This document shows positions 53,760-64,000 of a stretch of DNA of 64,000 bases, in pieces. The notes beneath the pieces are model-generated. The model was not told the origin of the DNA, did not search any database, and saw only the letters and a list, made by a program, of their open reading frames with translations. The stretch spans positions 992,001-1,056,000 of the forward strand of contig NZ_JACBZI010000001.1 of the NCBI RefSeq assembly GCF_013408145.1. Direction: 5' to 3'. The first letter of the stretch is position 1. Each line of letters opens with the position of its first letter. Origin of the DNA: Nocardioides marinus (lineage in GTDB: Bacteria; Actinomycetota; Actinomycetes; Propionibacteriales; Nocardioidaceae). The translations under genes and the position numbers were made by a program.

Positions 53760-54353
53760 TCACAAGCCGAACGCACCGCCCTCGATCAAGATGACGAGGC
53801 CGAGCACGATGAGCACGAGAGGGAACAAGATGTGCTCCCACCGCTCGAGCACCTCCGCGATCGGCTTGCGGGTGGCCACGAACTTCGCGGCCAGGACGAG
53901 GACGAGGACGAGAGCCAGGAACACCACGCAGTAGGCCACGAGCGCCCCGGTGCCGACCGCGAGGAACACCGGCACGTAGACCCCGATGTTGTCTCCGCCG
54001 TTGGCGAAGGTGACCGCAGCCACCGCCAGGGCGCTGATCGGCCTGTCGGCGAGGCTGTCGTCGTCATCATCGTCCCCGTTTCGCCAGACCCGCCAGCCCG
54101 CGTAGACACCCAGAAGGAGTGGGATGAGGCCGAAGTACGGGATGGCTTCGTCGGGAAGGAACAGTCCCGCGCCGAAGGTCACCGCGACGGAGGCCAGCAG
54201 AATGCCACCGAATCCGAGGTACTGCCCGGCGATGATTCTGGTGGTGGTACCTCGTTGCCCGGCTCCGCGTGCGAAGAACAGGGACAAGACGATGATGTCG
54301 TCGATGTTGGTGACTAGAAACAGGCCAATCGCCTGCAACGCGGGGCCGATCAT
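53760..54353 (-). CDS. cadD: CadD-family cadmium resistance transporter
   Basis: 197 residues from ATG 54353, with AAGGAG upstream. About five to six membrane helices: IGLFLVTNIDDIIVLSLFFA carries the acidic pair typical of CadD/LysE-superfamily cadmium transporters, and AVAAVTFANGGDNIGVYVPV is the matching repeat. A polyaspartate loop (GDDDDDDS) lies between helices. It probably exports Cd(II). It is not overlapped by neighbours; the 168 bases up to lspA contain no gene. Confidence 0.82.
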   Translation of the reverse strand: MIGPALQAIGLFLVTNIDDIIVLSLFFARGAGQRGTTTRIIAGQYLGFGGILLASVAVTFGAGLFLPDEAIPYFGLIPLLLGVYAGWRVWRNGDDDDDDSLADRPISALAVAAVTFANGGDNIGVYVPVFLAVGTGALVAYCVVFLALVLVLVLAAKFVATRKPIAEVLERWEHILFPLVLIVLGLVILIEGGAFGL

Positions 54354-54522
54354 GTCTATGTCTCCTTGGGTTCTGCAGTGTCGACGCACTGGTCGTCTTG
54401 TGTCGCGAGAGCACGGCCCCTGAGTTCGCCATCAGCAACCGTCGTGGCTAGCAGGCTGAGCTGGCTGAGCCTCGGGTGCTGCGGGCACTCAGCGCAGCCG
54501 GCCGGTCCCCCTCGAGCGCCGG

Positions 54523-55062
54523 TCAAGGCTCGGAGATGGAAGGTGCGCCGGAATCGTCCTTCACCGACGCTGGCGTGCTCGATGCGCGTTCTGGGCGGGC
54601 GTACAGCAGAGCGATTGCGATGCATCCGGTGACGATGAAGGTGTCGGCGAGGTTGAAGGTGGGCCACCAGCCGGTGTGCAGGTAGTCGGTGACCACGCCG
54701 TCGCGGGCGCGGTCGACCACGTTGGCGACCGCGCCGCCGATCACGGCGCCGCCGGCGATCCGCTCGACCCACCCCGCTTGGGGGGCCCGGTGCCATGCGT
54801 AGACGGCGAATAAGATCGAGATCGCTGCGGTGATGGCCACGATCACCCCGGCGGGCAGCTTGTCGCCCATGCTGAACGCCACGCCGGGGTTGTAGGCCAG
54901 CCGCAGCTGGATCAGGCCGAGGTCAACCGAGGAGTCGGCCAGCCGGGCCTCGGAGACGGCCTTCGCGCTGAGGTCGATCGCGGCCACCGTGGCGGCCGCC
55001 AGCAGGACCGCCACGCGACCGGCTCCCGCTCGCGTCGGGGCCTGGCTCGAACCGGCGGTCAC
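54523..55062 (-). CDS. lspA: Lipoprotein signal peptidase II
   Basis: 179 residues, four membrane helices, aspartic protease. The catalytic Asp pair is visible in ANVVDRARDGVVTDYL and FNLADTFIVTG; RLAYNPGVAFSM is also conserved. GTG 55062 overlaps the stop of the P-type ATPase gene. LspA-type genes are frequent in Pb/Cd resistance operons (PbrC-like), where their role is not fully settled. The 30-residue hydrophilic C-terminus is probably disordered. Confidence 0.88.
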   Translation of the reverse strand: MTAGSSQAPTRAGAGRVAVLLAAATVAAIDLSAKAVSEARLADSSVDLGLIQLRLAYNPGVAFSMGDKLPAGVIVAITAAISILFAVYAWHRAPQAGWVERIAGGAVIGGAVANVVDRARDGVVTDYLHTGWWPTFNLADTFIVTGCIAIALLYARPERASSTPASVKDDSGAPSISEP

Positions 55063-57032
55063 CTCGCGGCGGCTTCCGCCGGCATGTGCGCCGGCGTCGG
55101 CTGTGTGCCCGCTGGTGCGGGCGGTAGCGGTCGGGCGCGGCCGGCGCGGACGCCGTTGCCGATCACCAGGATCTCGGCGATCTCGTGGACCAGCACCACC
55201 GCGGCGAGCCCGAGCACGCCGAGGGCGGCGAGCGGGATCAGGATGGCGATCAGGCTGAGGGAGAGGGCGACGTTCTGCAGCATGATCGACCGGGCGCGGC
55301 GGGCGTGGGTCAGGTTGTGCGGTAGGTGGCGCAGGTCCTCGCCCATCAGTGCGATGTCGGCGGTCTCGATGGCCACGTCGCTGCCCATCGCTCCCATCGC
55401 GATCCCGACGTCGGCGGTGGCGAGCGCCGGGGCGTCGTTGACGCCGTCGCCGACCATCGCGGTCGGCCGGCTCTCGCGGAGGCGGGCGATGATGGTGGAC
55501 TTGTCCTCGGGACGGAGCTCGGCGTGCACGTCGGCGATGCCAGCCTGGGCGGCCAGGGCGGCGGCGGTGCGGTCGTTGTCGCCGGTGAGCATGGCGACCT
55601 CGTAGCCGCCGTCGCGGAGCCGGGCAACCACCTCGGCGGCCTCGGCACGGAGATCGTCGCGGACGGCGACGGCGCCGATCACGGCCCCGTCGTACTCGAC
55701 CAGCACCGCCGTCGCGCCGGCCTCCTGCATGGCGGCGACCGGCTCGGCGAGCTCGCCGGCGGGGATCCAGCCGGGCCGTCCGAGCCGGGCGGGCCGCCCG
55801 GCGACCGTTCCGGTCAGGCCGGCGCCGGTGACGGCCTCGACCCCCTCGGCGTCGCGGTGCTCGGGGACCGCGGCGAGGATGGCCCGGGCCAGCGGATGCT
55901 CGCTGCGGGACTCCAGGGCTGCCGCGACGTCCAGAACGTGGTCACGGGTGTGGCCCGCAGCGGTGGCGACGTCGACCACGGCCGGCTGGTTGCGGGTGAG
56001 CGTGCCGGTCTTGTCCAGGGCGACGGTTCGGATCCGGCCGAGGGCCTCCAGGGCGGCACCGCCCTTGACCAGGGCGCCGATGCGGCTCGCGGCGCCGATG
56101 GCGGCGACCACGGTGACCGGCACGGAGATCGCCAGCGCACACGGGGAGGCGGCGACCAGGACGACCAGGGCGCGCTCGATCCACGTCGCCGGGTCACCCA
56201 GCAGGCTACCGATGATCGCGATGATCGCGGCGAGGATCATGATCCCGGGCACCAGCGGCTTGGCGATCCGGTCGGCGAGGCGCTGAGCGTTGCCCTTGCG
56301 GGACTGCTCGGCCTCGACGATGGTGACGATCCGGGCCAGGGAGTTGTCCTCGGCGGTGGTGGTGACCTCGACTTCGAGGACTCCGGTGCCGTTGATGGAG
56401 CCGGCGTAGACGGTGTCGCCGGCGCCGGCCTCGACGGGGACGGATTCGCCGGTGAGCGCGGAGACGTCCAGGGCGGTGCGGCCGGTGCGGATGACGCCGT
56501 CGGTGGCGACGCGCTCACCTGGGCGGACTAGGAGCAGGTCGCCGATCACCAGGTCGGCGGGGGAGACGGTGACCTGGGCGCCGGCGCGGAGGATGGTGGC
56601 CTCGGCCGGGACCAGGGACAGCAGGGCGCGCAGCCCGCGGCGGGTGCGGGCGACGGCGTACTCCTCCAGGCCCTCGCTGATGGAGTAGAGGAAGGCCAGC
56701 ATCGCTGCTTCGGCGACCTCGCCGAGGATGACCGCGCCGATCGCGGCGATCGTCATCAGGGTGCCGACGCCGATCTTGCCCTTGGCTAGTCGCTTGAGGG
56801 TGCTGGGGACGAACGTCCAGGCGCCGAGCGCCAGCGCGACGGCGTTCAGTCCGGTGACCACGCCCTGGCTGGCGTCGTTGAGGTCGGCGATGTACCCGGT
56901 GATCAGGAAGAGACCGGCGAGAGCGGCGAAGCGGAGTTCAGTGACCTCCCAGAGCCGTTCGGGCTCGTGTTCCTCCAGCTCGCCGTCGTCGTTGCGGGGC
57001 TCGTCGTGGCCGCAGCCGCAGGCGTCCGTCAC
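55059..57032 (-). CDS. P1B-type heavy-metal ATPase with SPC motif (CadA/CtpD-like)
   Basis: 657 residues. A Cys/His start (DACGCGHDE) replaces a classical HMA domain. Then the actuator VSALTGESVPVEAG, the membrane metal motif AASPCALAISVP, phosphorylation site ALDKTGTLTRN, nucleotide-binding SEHPLARAI and the hinge [12 protein letters not shown]. The last helix has HEIAEILVIGN. SPC in place of CPC with a HExxE-like last helix is the P1B-4 pattern (Co, Zn, Cd, Fe). Given the Cys-type regulator and CadD next door, Cd/Pb/Zn export is likely. ATG 57032 overlaps the regulator stop. Confidence 0.88.
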   Translation of the reverse strand: MTDACGCGHDEPRNDDGELEEHEPERLWEVTELRFAALAGLFLITGYIADLNDASQGVVTGLNAVALALGAWTFVPSTLKRLAKGKIGVGTLMTIAAIGAVILGEVAEAAMLAFLYSISEGLEEYAVARTRRGLRALLSLVPAEATILRAGAQVTVSPADLVIGDLLLVRPGERVATDGVIRTGRTALDVSALTGESVPVEAGAGDTVYAGSINGTGVLEVEVTTTAEDNSLARIVTIVEAEQSRKGNAQRLADRIAKPLVPGIMILAAIIAIIGSLLGDPATWIERALVVLVAASPCALAISVPVTVVAAIGAASRIGALVKGGAALEALGRIRTVALDKTGTLTRNQPAVVDVATAAGHTRDHVLDVAAALESRSEHPLARAILAAVPEHRDAEGVEAVTGAGLTGTVAGRPARLGRPGWIPAGELAEPVAAMQEAGATAVLVEYDGAVIGAVAVRDDLRAEAAEVVARLRDGGYEVAMLTGDNDRTAAALAAQAGIADVHAELRPEDKSTIIARLRESRPTAMVGDGVNDAPALATADVGIAMGAMGSDVAIETADIALMGEDLRHLPHNLTHARRARSIMLQNVALSLSLIAILIPLAALGVLGLAAVVLVHEIAEILVIGNGVRAGRARPLPPAPAGTQPTPAHMPAEAAAR

Positions 57033-57430
57033 GGCGCTACTTCCTCCGTCGTGGTGGGAATGGTCTCGGTCTGAGGATGCGGGTGGGTGTCCACTGGGCC
57101 GTAGCGGGGGCAGATCTCCACGGCCTCGCCGGTCAAGCCCAAGAGCTGCTCGGCCGCCGCGAGGAGGTCCATCAACTCGGGGTGGGCGATGGAGTAGAAC
57201 ATCTGCCGACCCTCGGGTCGGCCGACGACTAAGCCGCAGTCGCGCAGGCAGGCCAGATGCCCGGAGACGGTGCCCTGGGCCAGGCCGAGCGTGTTGGTCA
57301 GGTCCACCACCCGGCGTTCGCCCGCGGACAGCTGTCGGACGATCGCCAGCCGGTTGCGGTCCGCGAGCCCGTGGAACAGTGCCGCGCCGCGCTGCAGCGC
57401 CGGGTCAGCTTTGGGCGTTGTCATTGGCAT
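57029..57430 (-). CDS. CmtR-like ArsR/SmtB metal sensor
   Basis: 133-residue winged-helix repressor. HLACLRDCGLVVG in the recognition region contains the Cys-x3-Cys pair that, with the later Cys of EICPRYGP near residue 106, builds the Cd/Pb thiolate site of mycobacterial CmtR. DLTNTLGLAQGTVSGHL is the helix-turn-helix. First gene of the regulator-ATPase-lspA operon; all three overlap by four bases. ATG 57430 and 57424 are both possible. Confidence 0.87.
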   Translation of the reverse strand: MPMTTPKADPALQRGAALFHGLADRNRLAIVRQLSAGERRVVDLTNTLGLAQGTVSGHLACLRDCGLVVGRPEGRQMFYSIAHPELMDLLAAAEQLLGLTGEAVEICPRYGPVDTHPHPQTETIPTTTEEVAP

Positions 57431-57504
57431 GCGCCGATGATAGCGTCCGCCACATTGATCGTCTAATCCCGCTGACAGCGAAGCAGGTTGAGGAGCGTTC
57501 TACG

Positions 57505-58200
57505 ATGGCGACGACAGCGGTGCGCCGCGAGCGGAGCGGGATGAGCGAGTCGGGTCCGGAGCCCGGGTGGTTCGTCGGTCTGCTGCTCCGTCGCCGCGGC
57601 GTGGTGCTGCTGGTGGCGTTACTGCTGATGGCTCTGGCTGGCGTGGCCGGGCGGGATGCTGGCGACAAGCTCGTTTCTGGTGCCTACCTGGACCCCTCGG
57701 CAGAGTCACAACAGGCAGCCGAACTCCTGACCCACCAGTTCCCCGGCGACCCCCCGAACCTGGTCCTGATCGTCGAGACAACCACTGGCACCCTGAACTC
57801 TTCCGAAGTCGCACAGTCAGGCCGCGCGCTCACCGAGCAGCTGGCCGAGACGCCCGGAGTCGCCGGTGTGCAGTCCTACTGGACGACACCGGACCCGGCG
57901 CTGCGCGGCGCCGACGACCGGTCAGCCGACGTCACCGTGCTGCCGATCGTGATGAACACCCGCGAGCAGATCACCGCCGACATGACCGCCAACGGAGTCA
58001 CCACACCGTTCCTGCTCGACGACGGCACGGTCTCCGAGGCCTACGGAACCCTCGGCAAAGGCATGCATGCCGGACTGCCCGGGCACAGCTTCGTGCTCAT
58101 CGACAGGCAGGGTCGACAGCGCTGGTACGGCGAATACCCCTCCATGTGGCTGGCACCCCAGGACCTGCTCGACGAGATCCGCAGCAACCTCAGCGCCTGA
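57505..58200 (+). CDS. Chimeric protein: MMPL transporter N-terminus fused to redoxin C-terminus
   Basis: 231 residues. Residues 1-145 match the start of an MMPL/RND lipid transporter: first membrane helix (VVLLVALLLMALAGVAG), then ESQQAAELLTHQFPGDPPNL and VQSYWTTPDPALRG. Residues 150-231 look like the last half of a peroxiredoxin/redoxin (TTPFLLDDGTVSEAYGTLGK, then HSFVLIDRQGRQRWYGEYPS). Neither parent is complete: no further membrane helices and no redoxin Cys. The join is in frame, near 57960. A GAGGAG site precedes ATG 57505. It is probably a deletion product; whether the protein does anything is unknown. Confidence 0.6.
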   Translation: MATTAVRRERSGMSESGPEPGWFVGLLLRRRGVVLLVALLLMALAGVAGRDAGDKLVSGAYLDPSAESQQAAELLTHQFPGDPPNLVLIVETTTGTLNSSEVAQSGRALTEQLAETPGVAGVQSYWTTPDPALRGADDRSADVTVLPIVMNTREQITADMTANGVTTPFLLDDGTVSEAYGTLGKGMHAGLPGHSFVLIDRQGRQRWYGEYPSMWLAPQDLLDEIRSNLSA

Positions 58201-58266
58201 CCACCGAGGCAGAGTACCGACCTCGATGAAGGTTCGATGAAGGTCTCTCCAGCCACCTTGTGGGAG

Positions 58267-58281
58267 TACCCCATGGGGGTA
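58267..58281 (+). promoter_or_regulatory. CsoR-type operator
   Basis: TACCCC-ATG-GGGGTA, a perfect G/C-tract palindrome of the CsoR class, 55 bases before the csoR ATG. Cu(I) binding to CsoR would release it and switch on the copper operon. Confidence 0.75.
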
Positions 58282-58335
58282 TAGTCAAGTGCGAAGGCAG
58301 ACACCCCGTCCGGGTACAGGCAGAGGAGGGTCGCG

Positions 58336-58620
58336 ATGGCAGCCGAACCGGGATACCTCACCGAGAAGCAGGCAGTGCTGACCCGGCTGCGCCGCATCGA
58401 GGGCCAGATTCGCGGCCTGCAGCGCCTGGTGGACGAGGAGCAGTACTGCATCGACATCCTCACCCAGGTCTCGGCGGCGACGAAGGCCCTCGAAGGCGTG
58501 GCGCTCGTTCTCCTCGACCAGCACCTCGAGCACTGCCTGACCCACGCCACCGACCCCGCCGAGGCCCAACAGAAGCTCAACGAGGCCTCCGCAGCGATCC
58601 GACGACTCGTCCGCTCATGA
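58336..58620 (+). CDS. csoR: CsoR-family copper-sensing repressor
   Basis: 94 residues, all-helical DUF156 fold. Cu(I) ligands follow the Cys-His-Cys pattern: Cys in EEQYCIDILTQ near residue 38, and His and Cys in DQHLEHCLTH near 63 and 67. RLRRIEGQIRGLQRLV forms the DNA-contact helix. A CsoR operator lies upstream, so it is autoregulated. ATG 58336 follows GGAGGG. Confidence 0.9.
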   Translation: MAAEPGYLTEKQAVLTRLRRIEGQIRGLQRLVDEEQYCIDILTQVSAATKALEGVALVLLDQHLEHCLTHATDPAEAQQKLNEASAAIRRLVRS

Positions 58621-58646
58621 CCGACCCGACCAACGAAGGAGCACCC

Positions 58647-59027
58647 ATGCCCGCCCCACACACCAGCCACGAACTCCAGTTGGCCGACAGCCCCCCGAAC
58701 GGCGGTGGCTGCGGCTGCGGAGGATGCGGCTGCGGCTCCAACACCGAGACCGGTAGTTCCACCGGCACCACCATCGAATCGACCGCCACCGCCGCAACGA
58801 AGGGAAACGAAATGACCACGACCAGCTACGACGTGACGGGGATGACCTGCGGCCACTGCGCCAGCGCCGTCACCAGCGAGCTCAAGAGCCTGGACGGCGT
58901 CAGCGACGTCTCCGTCGACCTCGTCGCCGGCGGGACCTCCTCGGTCACCGTGACCAGCGCCCAGCCCCTCGATCGGGCACAGGTCGCCGCAGCCCTCGAC
59001 GAGGCCGGCGACTACCACCTCGCCTGA
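58647..59027 (+). CDS. copZ: Copper chaperone CopZ with Cys-rich N-terminal extension
   Basis: 126 residues from ATG 58647. The C-terminal 71 residues are a standard HMA chaperone ([20 protein letters not shown], with the CxxC site). Ahead of it is an extension containing [13 protein letters not shown], four closely spaced cysteines resembling metal-thiolate clusters, then a Thr/Ser-rich linker. An independent start at ATG 58812 has its own AAGGGA ribosome-binding site and would give the chaperone alone. A third start, ATG 58617, overlaps the csoR stop. Both forms may be made from one gene. Confidence 0.82.
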   Translation: MPAPHTSHELQLADSPPNGGGCGCGGCGCGSNTETGSSTGTTIESTATAATKGNEMTTTSYDVTGMTCGHCASAVTSELKSLDGVSDVSVDLVAGGTSSVTVTSAQPLDRAQVAAALDEAGDYHLA

Positions 59028-59080
59028 CGGGCCAGGTCCCTCACGTCCGAAGCGCGATCCATCCCCCAGGAGGCACAGTC

Positions 59081-61422
59081 ATGACCCAGCAGACCACCGC
59101 GTCCGACACCGTCAACGACATCGAGCTCGCCATCGGTGGGATGACGTGCGCCTCCTGCGCCGCGCGGATCGAGAAGAAGCTGAACAAGCTCGACGGCGTC
59201 ACCGCCACGGTCAATTACGCCACCGAGAAGGCCAAGGTCAGCTACCCGACAAACCTCAGCCCCGACGACCTCGTTACGGTGGTGGAGGCCACCGGCTACA
59301 CCGCGACTGTGCCGACCCGGGCGCCCAGCGGTGACGAGGGCGTGGCCACCACCGAGCCGGACGATCGGGACCGCGAGGCCGCGGGGTGGTGGCAGCGCCT
59401 GGTGGTATCGGCCGTGCTGACGGTGCCGGTGCTGGCCATGTCGATGATCCCGGCGCTGCAGTTCGACAACTGGCAGTGGATCTCGCTGACCCTGGCCTCA
59501 CCCGTCGTGGTCTGGGGTGCCTGGCCGTTCCACCGAGCCGCGGTGACCAACGCCCGTCACGGCGCCGCCACCATGGACACCCTGATCTCGGTCGGCGTCA
59601 CCGCCGCCTGGCTGTGGTCGCTGTGGGCACTGCTGTTCACCCACGCCGGGATGACCGGGATGCGGATGCCGTTCGACCTCTTCCCCGACGGCGAGGCGGA
59701 CGTCCACATCTACCTCGAAGTGGCGGCCGCGGTCACCACCTTCATCATCGCGGGCCGCTACTTCGAGGCCCGCGCCAAGCGCCAGTCCGGTGCGGCGTTG
59801 CGCGCCCTGCTCGACATGGGCGCCAAGGACGTCGCCGTCCTCCGTGACGGCGCAGAGGTGCGCGTGCCCGTGAGCCAGCTGGCGGTCGGGGACCGGTTCA
59901 TCGTGCGTCCGGGGGAGAAGGTCGCCACCGACGGTGTCGTCGAGGACGGCACGTCGGCCGTCGACGCCTCCATGCTCACCGGAGAGCCAGTGCCCGTCGA
60001 GGTCGGGCCCGGCGACTCCGTCGTCGGTGCCACCGTCAACGCCGGCGGTCGCCTCGTCGTCCGGGCCACCCGCGTCGGAGCCGACACCCAGCTGGCCCAG
60101 ATGGCCCGCCTGGTCGAGGACGCCCAGAACGGCAAGGCCGAAGTCCAACGCCTCGCCGACCGAGTCTCGGCAGTCTTCGTCCCCATCGTCATCGCCCTCT
60201 CCCTGGCCACGCTCGCCGGGTGGCTGCTGAGCGGCCACAGTGTCACCGCCGCGTTCACCGCCGCAGTGGCGGTCCTGATCATCGCCTGCCCCTGCGCCCT
60301 CGGGCTGGCCACGCCCACCGCCCTGCTCGTCGGCACCGGCCGCGGCGCCCAGCTCGGCGTACTCATCAAGGGCCCCGAGGTGCTCGAATCCACCCGGGTG
60401 GTCGACACCATCGTCCTGGACAAGACCGGCACCGTGACCACCGGACGGATGGAGCTGGTCGAGGTCGTCCCCGCCGACGGCGTCGACCCTGCTGACCTGC
60501 TCCGACTGGTCGGGGCCCTCGAGAACGCCTCGGAACATCCGATCGGTCAGGCCATCGCCACCGGTGCCACCCAACGACTCGACAGGCAGCTGCCCGACGT
60601 CGAGGGGTTCACCTCGACGCAAGGCCTCGGGGTCGCCGGTGTGGTCGACGGCCACGCGGTCGTGGCGGGTCGACCCTCCTGGCTCGCCGGAGAGTGGAGC
60701 CAGCCACTGGACGCGCACCTGACGCAGGTGATCGACACCGCCGAGCAGCAAGGCCGGACCGTGATCGCCGCCGGCTGGGACGGATCGGCGCGCGGTGTGG
60801 TCGTGGTCTCGGATGCGATCAAGCCCACCAGCGCCCAGGCCGTGGCCGAGCTGAAGGAGCTGGGGCTGGAGCCGGTGCTGCTCACCGGCGACAACGAACG
60901 CGCCGCCCGGGCCGTCGCCGCAGAGGTCGGCATCGCGGAAGTCATCGCCGAGGTCCTCCCAGCCGACAAGGTGGCCGTCGTCGAACGCCTGCAACGCGAG
61001 GGCCGCACCGTCGCCATGGTGGGAGACGGCGTGAACGACGCCGCCGCCCTGGCCACCTCGCATCTGGGGATCGCTATGGGCACCGGCACCGACGTCGCCA
61101 TCGAGGCCTCCGACCTCACCCTGGTCCGCGGCGATCTCCGCGCCGCCGTCGACGCGATCCGGCTGTCCCGGCGCACCTTGCGCACGATCAAGGGCAACCT
61201 GTTCTGGGCCTTCGCCTACAACGTCGCGGCACTGCCCCTGGCCGCGCTCGGCTTGCTCAACCCGCTGATCGCCGGCGCCGCGATGGCGTTCTCCTCGGTG
61301 TTCGTGGTGTCCAACAGCCTGCGGCTTCGCCGGTTCCAAGCGGTCTCCACGCAATCAACCGAGACACCGCACCTGGATCACGACTCGACCAGGACCAACC
61401 CTTCCAAGGTGGAGGCAGGACG

Positions 61423-61426
<4 letters not shown>
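59081..61426 (+). CDS. copA: Copper-exporting P1B-ATPase
   Basis: 781 residues. N-terminal HMA domain with [15 protein letters not shown]; membrane motif [12 protein letters not shown] (CPC, Cu(I) selective); actuator [11 protein letters not shown]; phosphorylation site [19 protein letters not shown]; hinge [12 protein letters not shown]; and the C-terminal [17 protein letters not shown] plus [15 protein letters not shown] typical of CopA (Asn/Tyr and Met/Ser ligands). ATG 59081 has AGGAGG eight bases upstream. It receives Cu(I) from the CopZ encoded just before. Overlaps the next gene by ATGA. Confidence 0.92.
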
Positions 61427-63906
<2,480 letters not shown>

Positions 63907-63917
63907 CACTCATCCCC

Positions 63918-63957
63918 TGCGAGGGCTTGTCGAACTGTGTGCCGGCAAGCCCTCGCA
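63918..63957 (+). terminator. Terminator-like hairpin after the copper operon
   Basis: TGCGAGGGCTTG (63918-63929) pairs perfectly with CAAGCCCTCGCA (63946-63957) across a 16-base loop, 12 bases after the last ATPase gene. No U tract. Confidence 0.7.
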
Positions 63958-64000
63958 TGTAGTCACTGCTGACCCAGCTCCTTTGGCAGTGGCAGGGCCA

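Overview
This window is GC-rich DNA with dense ATGA and GTGA gene overlaps and many GTG starts. The proteins are of actinobacterial type (DUF4192, DUF3152, LysR-controlled cat genes, CtaG/CopD fusion, ResB/CcsB), and a Nocardioides-like actinomycete is the best guess, by inference only. It looks like part of a conjugative plasmid or integrative conjugative element. A truncated type IV coupling protein opens the window and a very large relaxase-helicase-primase sits at 17.3-23.2 kb. Two cargo blocks are carried: an aromatic-amine degradation island and a long metal / extracytoplasmic redox region. No rRNA, tRNA or CRISPR array was seen.

Region 1 (1-1.4 kb): 3' end of a VirD4/TraD-type coupling protein and a translationally overlapping unknown gene. 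Region 2 (1.4-15.7 kb): a nearly complete route from aniline (or a similar aromatic amine) to the TCA cycle. The first operon encodes the Rieske oxygenase large and small subunits, an unknown coiled-coil protein, a glutamine amidotransferase-like protein, a gamma-glutamylanilide-synthetase-like GS homologue, a 2Fe-2S ferredoxin, a FAD ferredoxin reductase and 3-oxoadipate enol-lactonase. A LysR regulator with catB, catA and catC follows, then pcaF, pcaI and pcaJ. Three promoters carry one shared sequence signature, suggesting a single LysR regulon. Relics of a maleylacetate reductase and of a second ferredoxin reductase show that the island was assembled from older catabolic modules.

Region 3 (16-31.6 kb): plasmid backbone. 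It holds a frameshifted M48 protease, the relaxase, a candidate oriT interval, an HNH-type protein, five tiny overlapping genes, a DUF932 protein, a ParB-like protein, an SSB preceded by a large inverted repeat over its ribosome-binding site, a DUF4192 protein and small unknown genes. Region 4 (31.6-33.9 kb): gene-poor scar with a multiply frameshifted IS256-family transposase.

Region 5 (33.9-48.5 kb): an extracytoplasmic thiol-redox, cytochrome-c-maturation and copper-handling cluster. It contains an orphan FliL-like protein, a CDF cation exporter, a plus-strand operon (DsbA-like, VKOR, CcdA, TlpA, DUF3152 protease), a minus-strand seven-gene operon (ResB, CcsB, a 31-residue membrane peptide, CopC, CopD-CtaG, BlaI-type repressor, BlaR1/M56 protease), and a plus-strand apolipoprotein N-acyltransferase with a polytopic membrane protein. 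Three palindromes of the form TACTA-N7-TAGTA lie at its promoters. They are the expected kind of site for the BlaI-family repressor encoded inside the cluster, so I read the whole block as one candidate BlaI/BlaR1 regulon. Region 6 (48.6-51.1 kb): cydAB with a Rex-like operator. Region 7 (51.1-57.4 kb): remains of one Cd/Pb resistance locus (ArsR, IS3 and lspA fragments), a second lnt, cadD, and an intact cmtR-like/P1B-ATPase/lspA operon. Region 8 (57.5-63.9 kb): an MMPL-redoxin chimera and a csoR/copZ/copA copper operon ending in a second P-type ATPase with an unusual CPD motif and a terminator-like hairpin.
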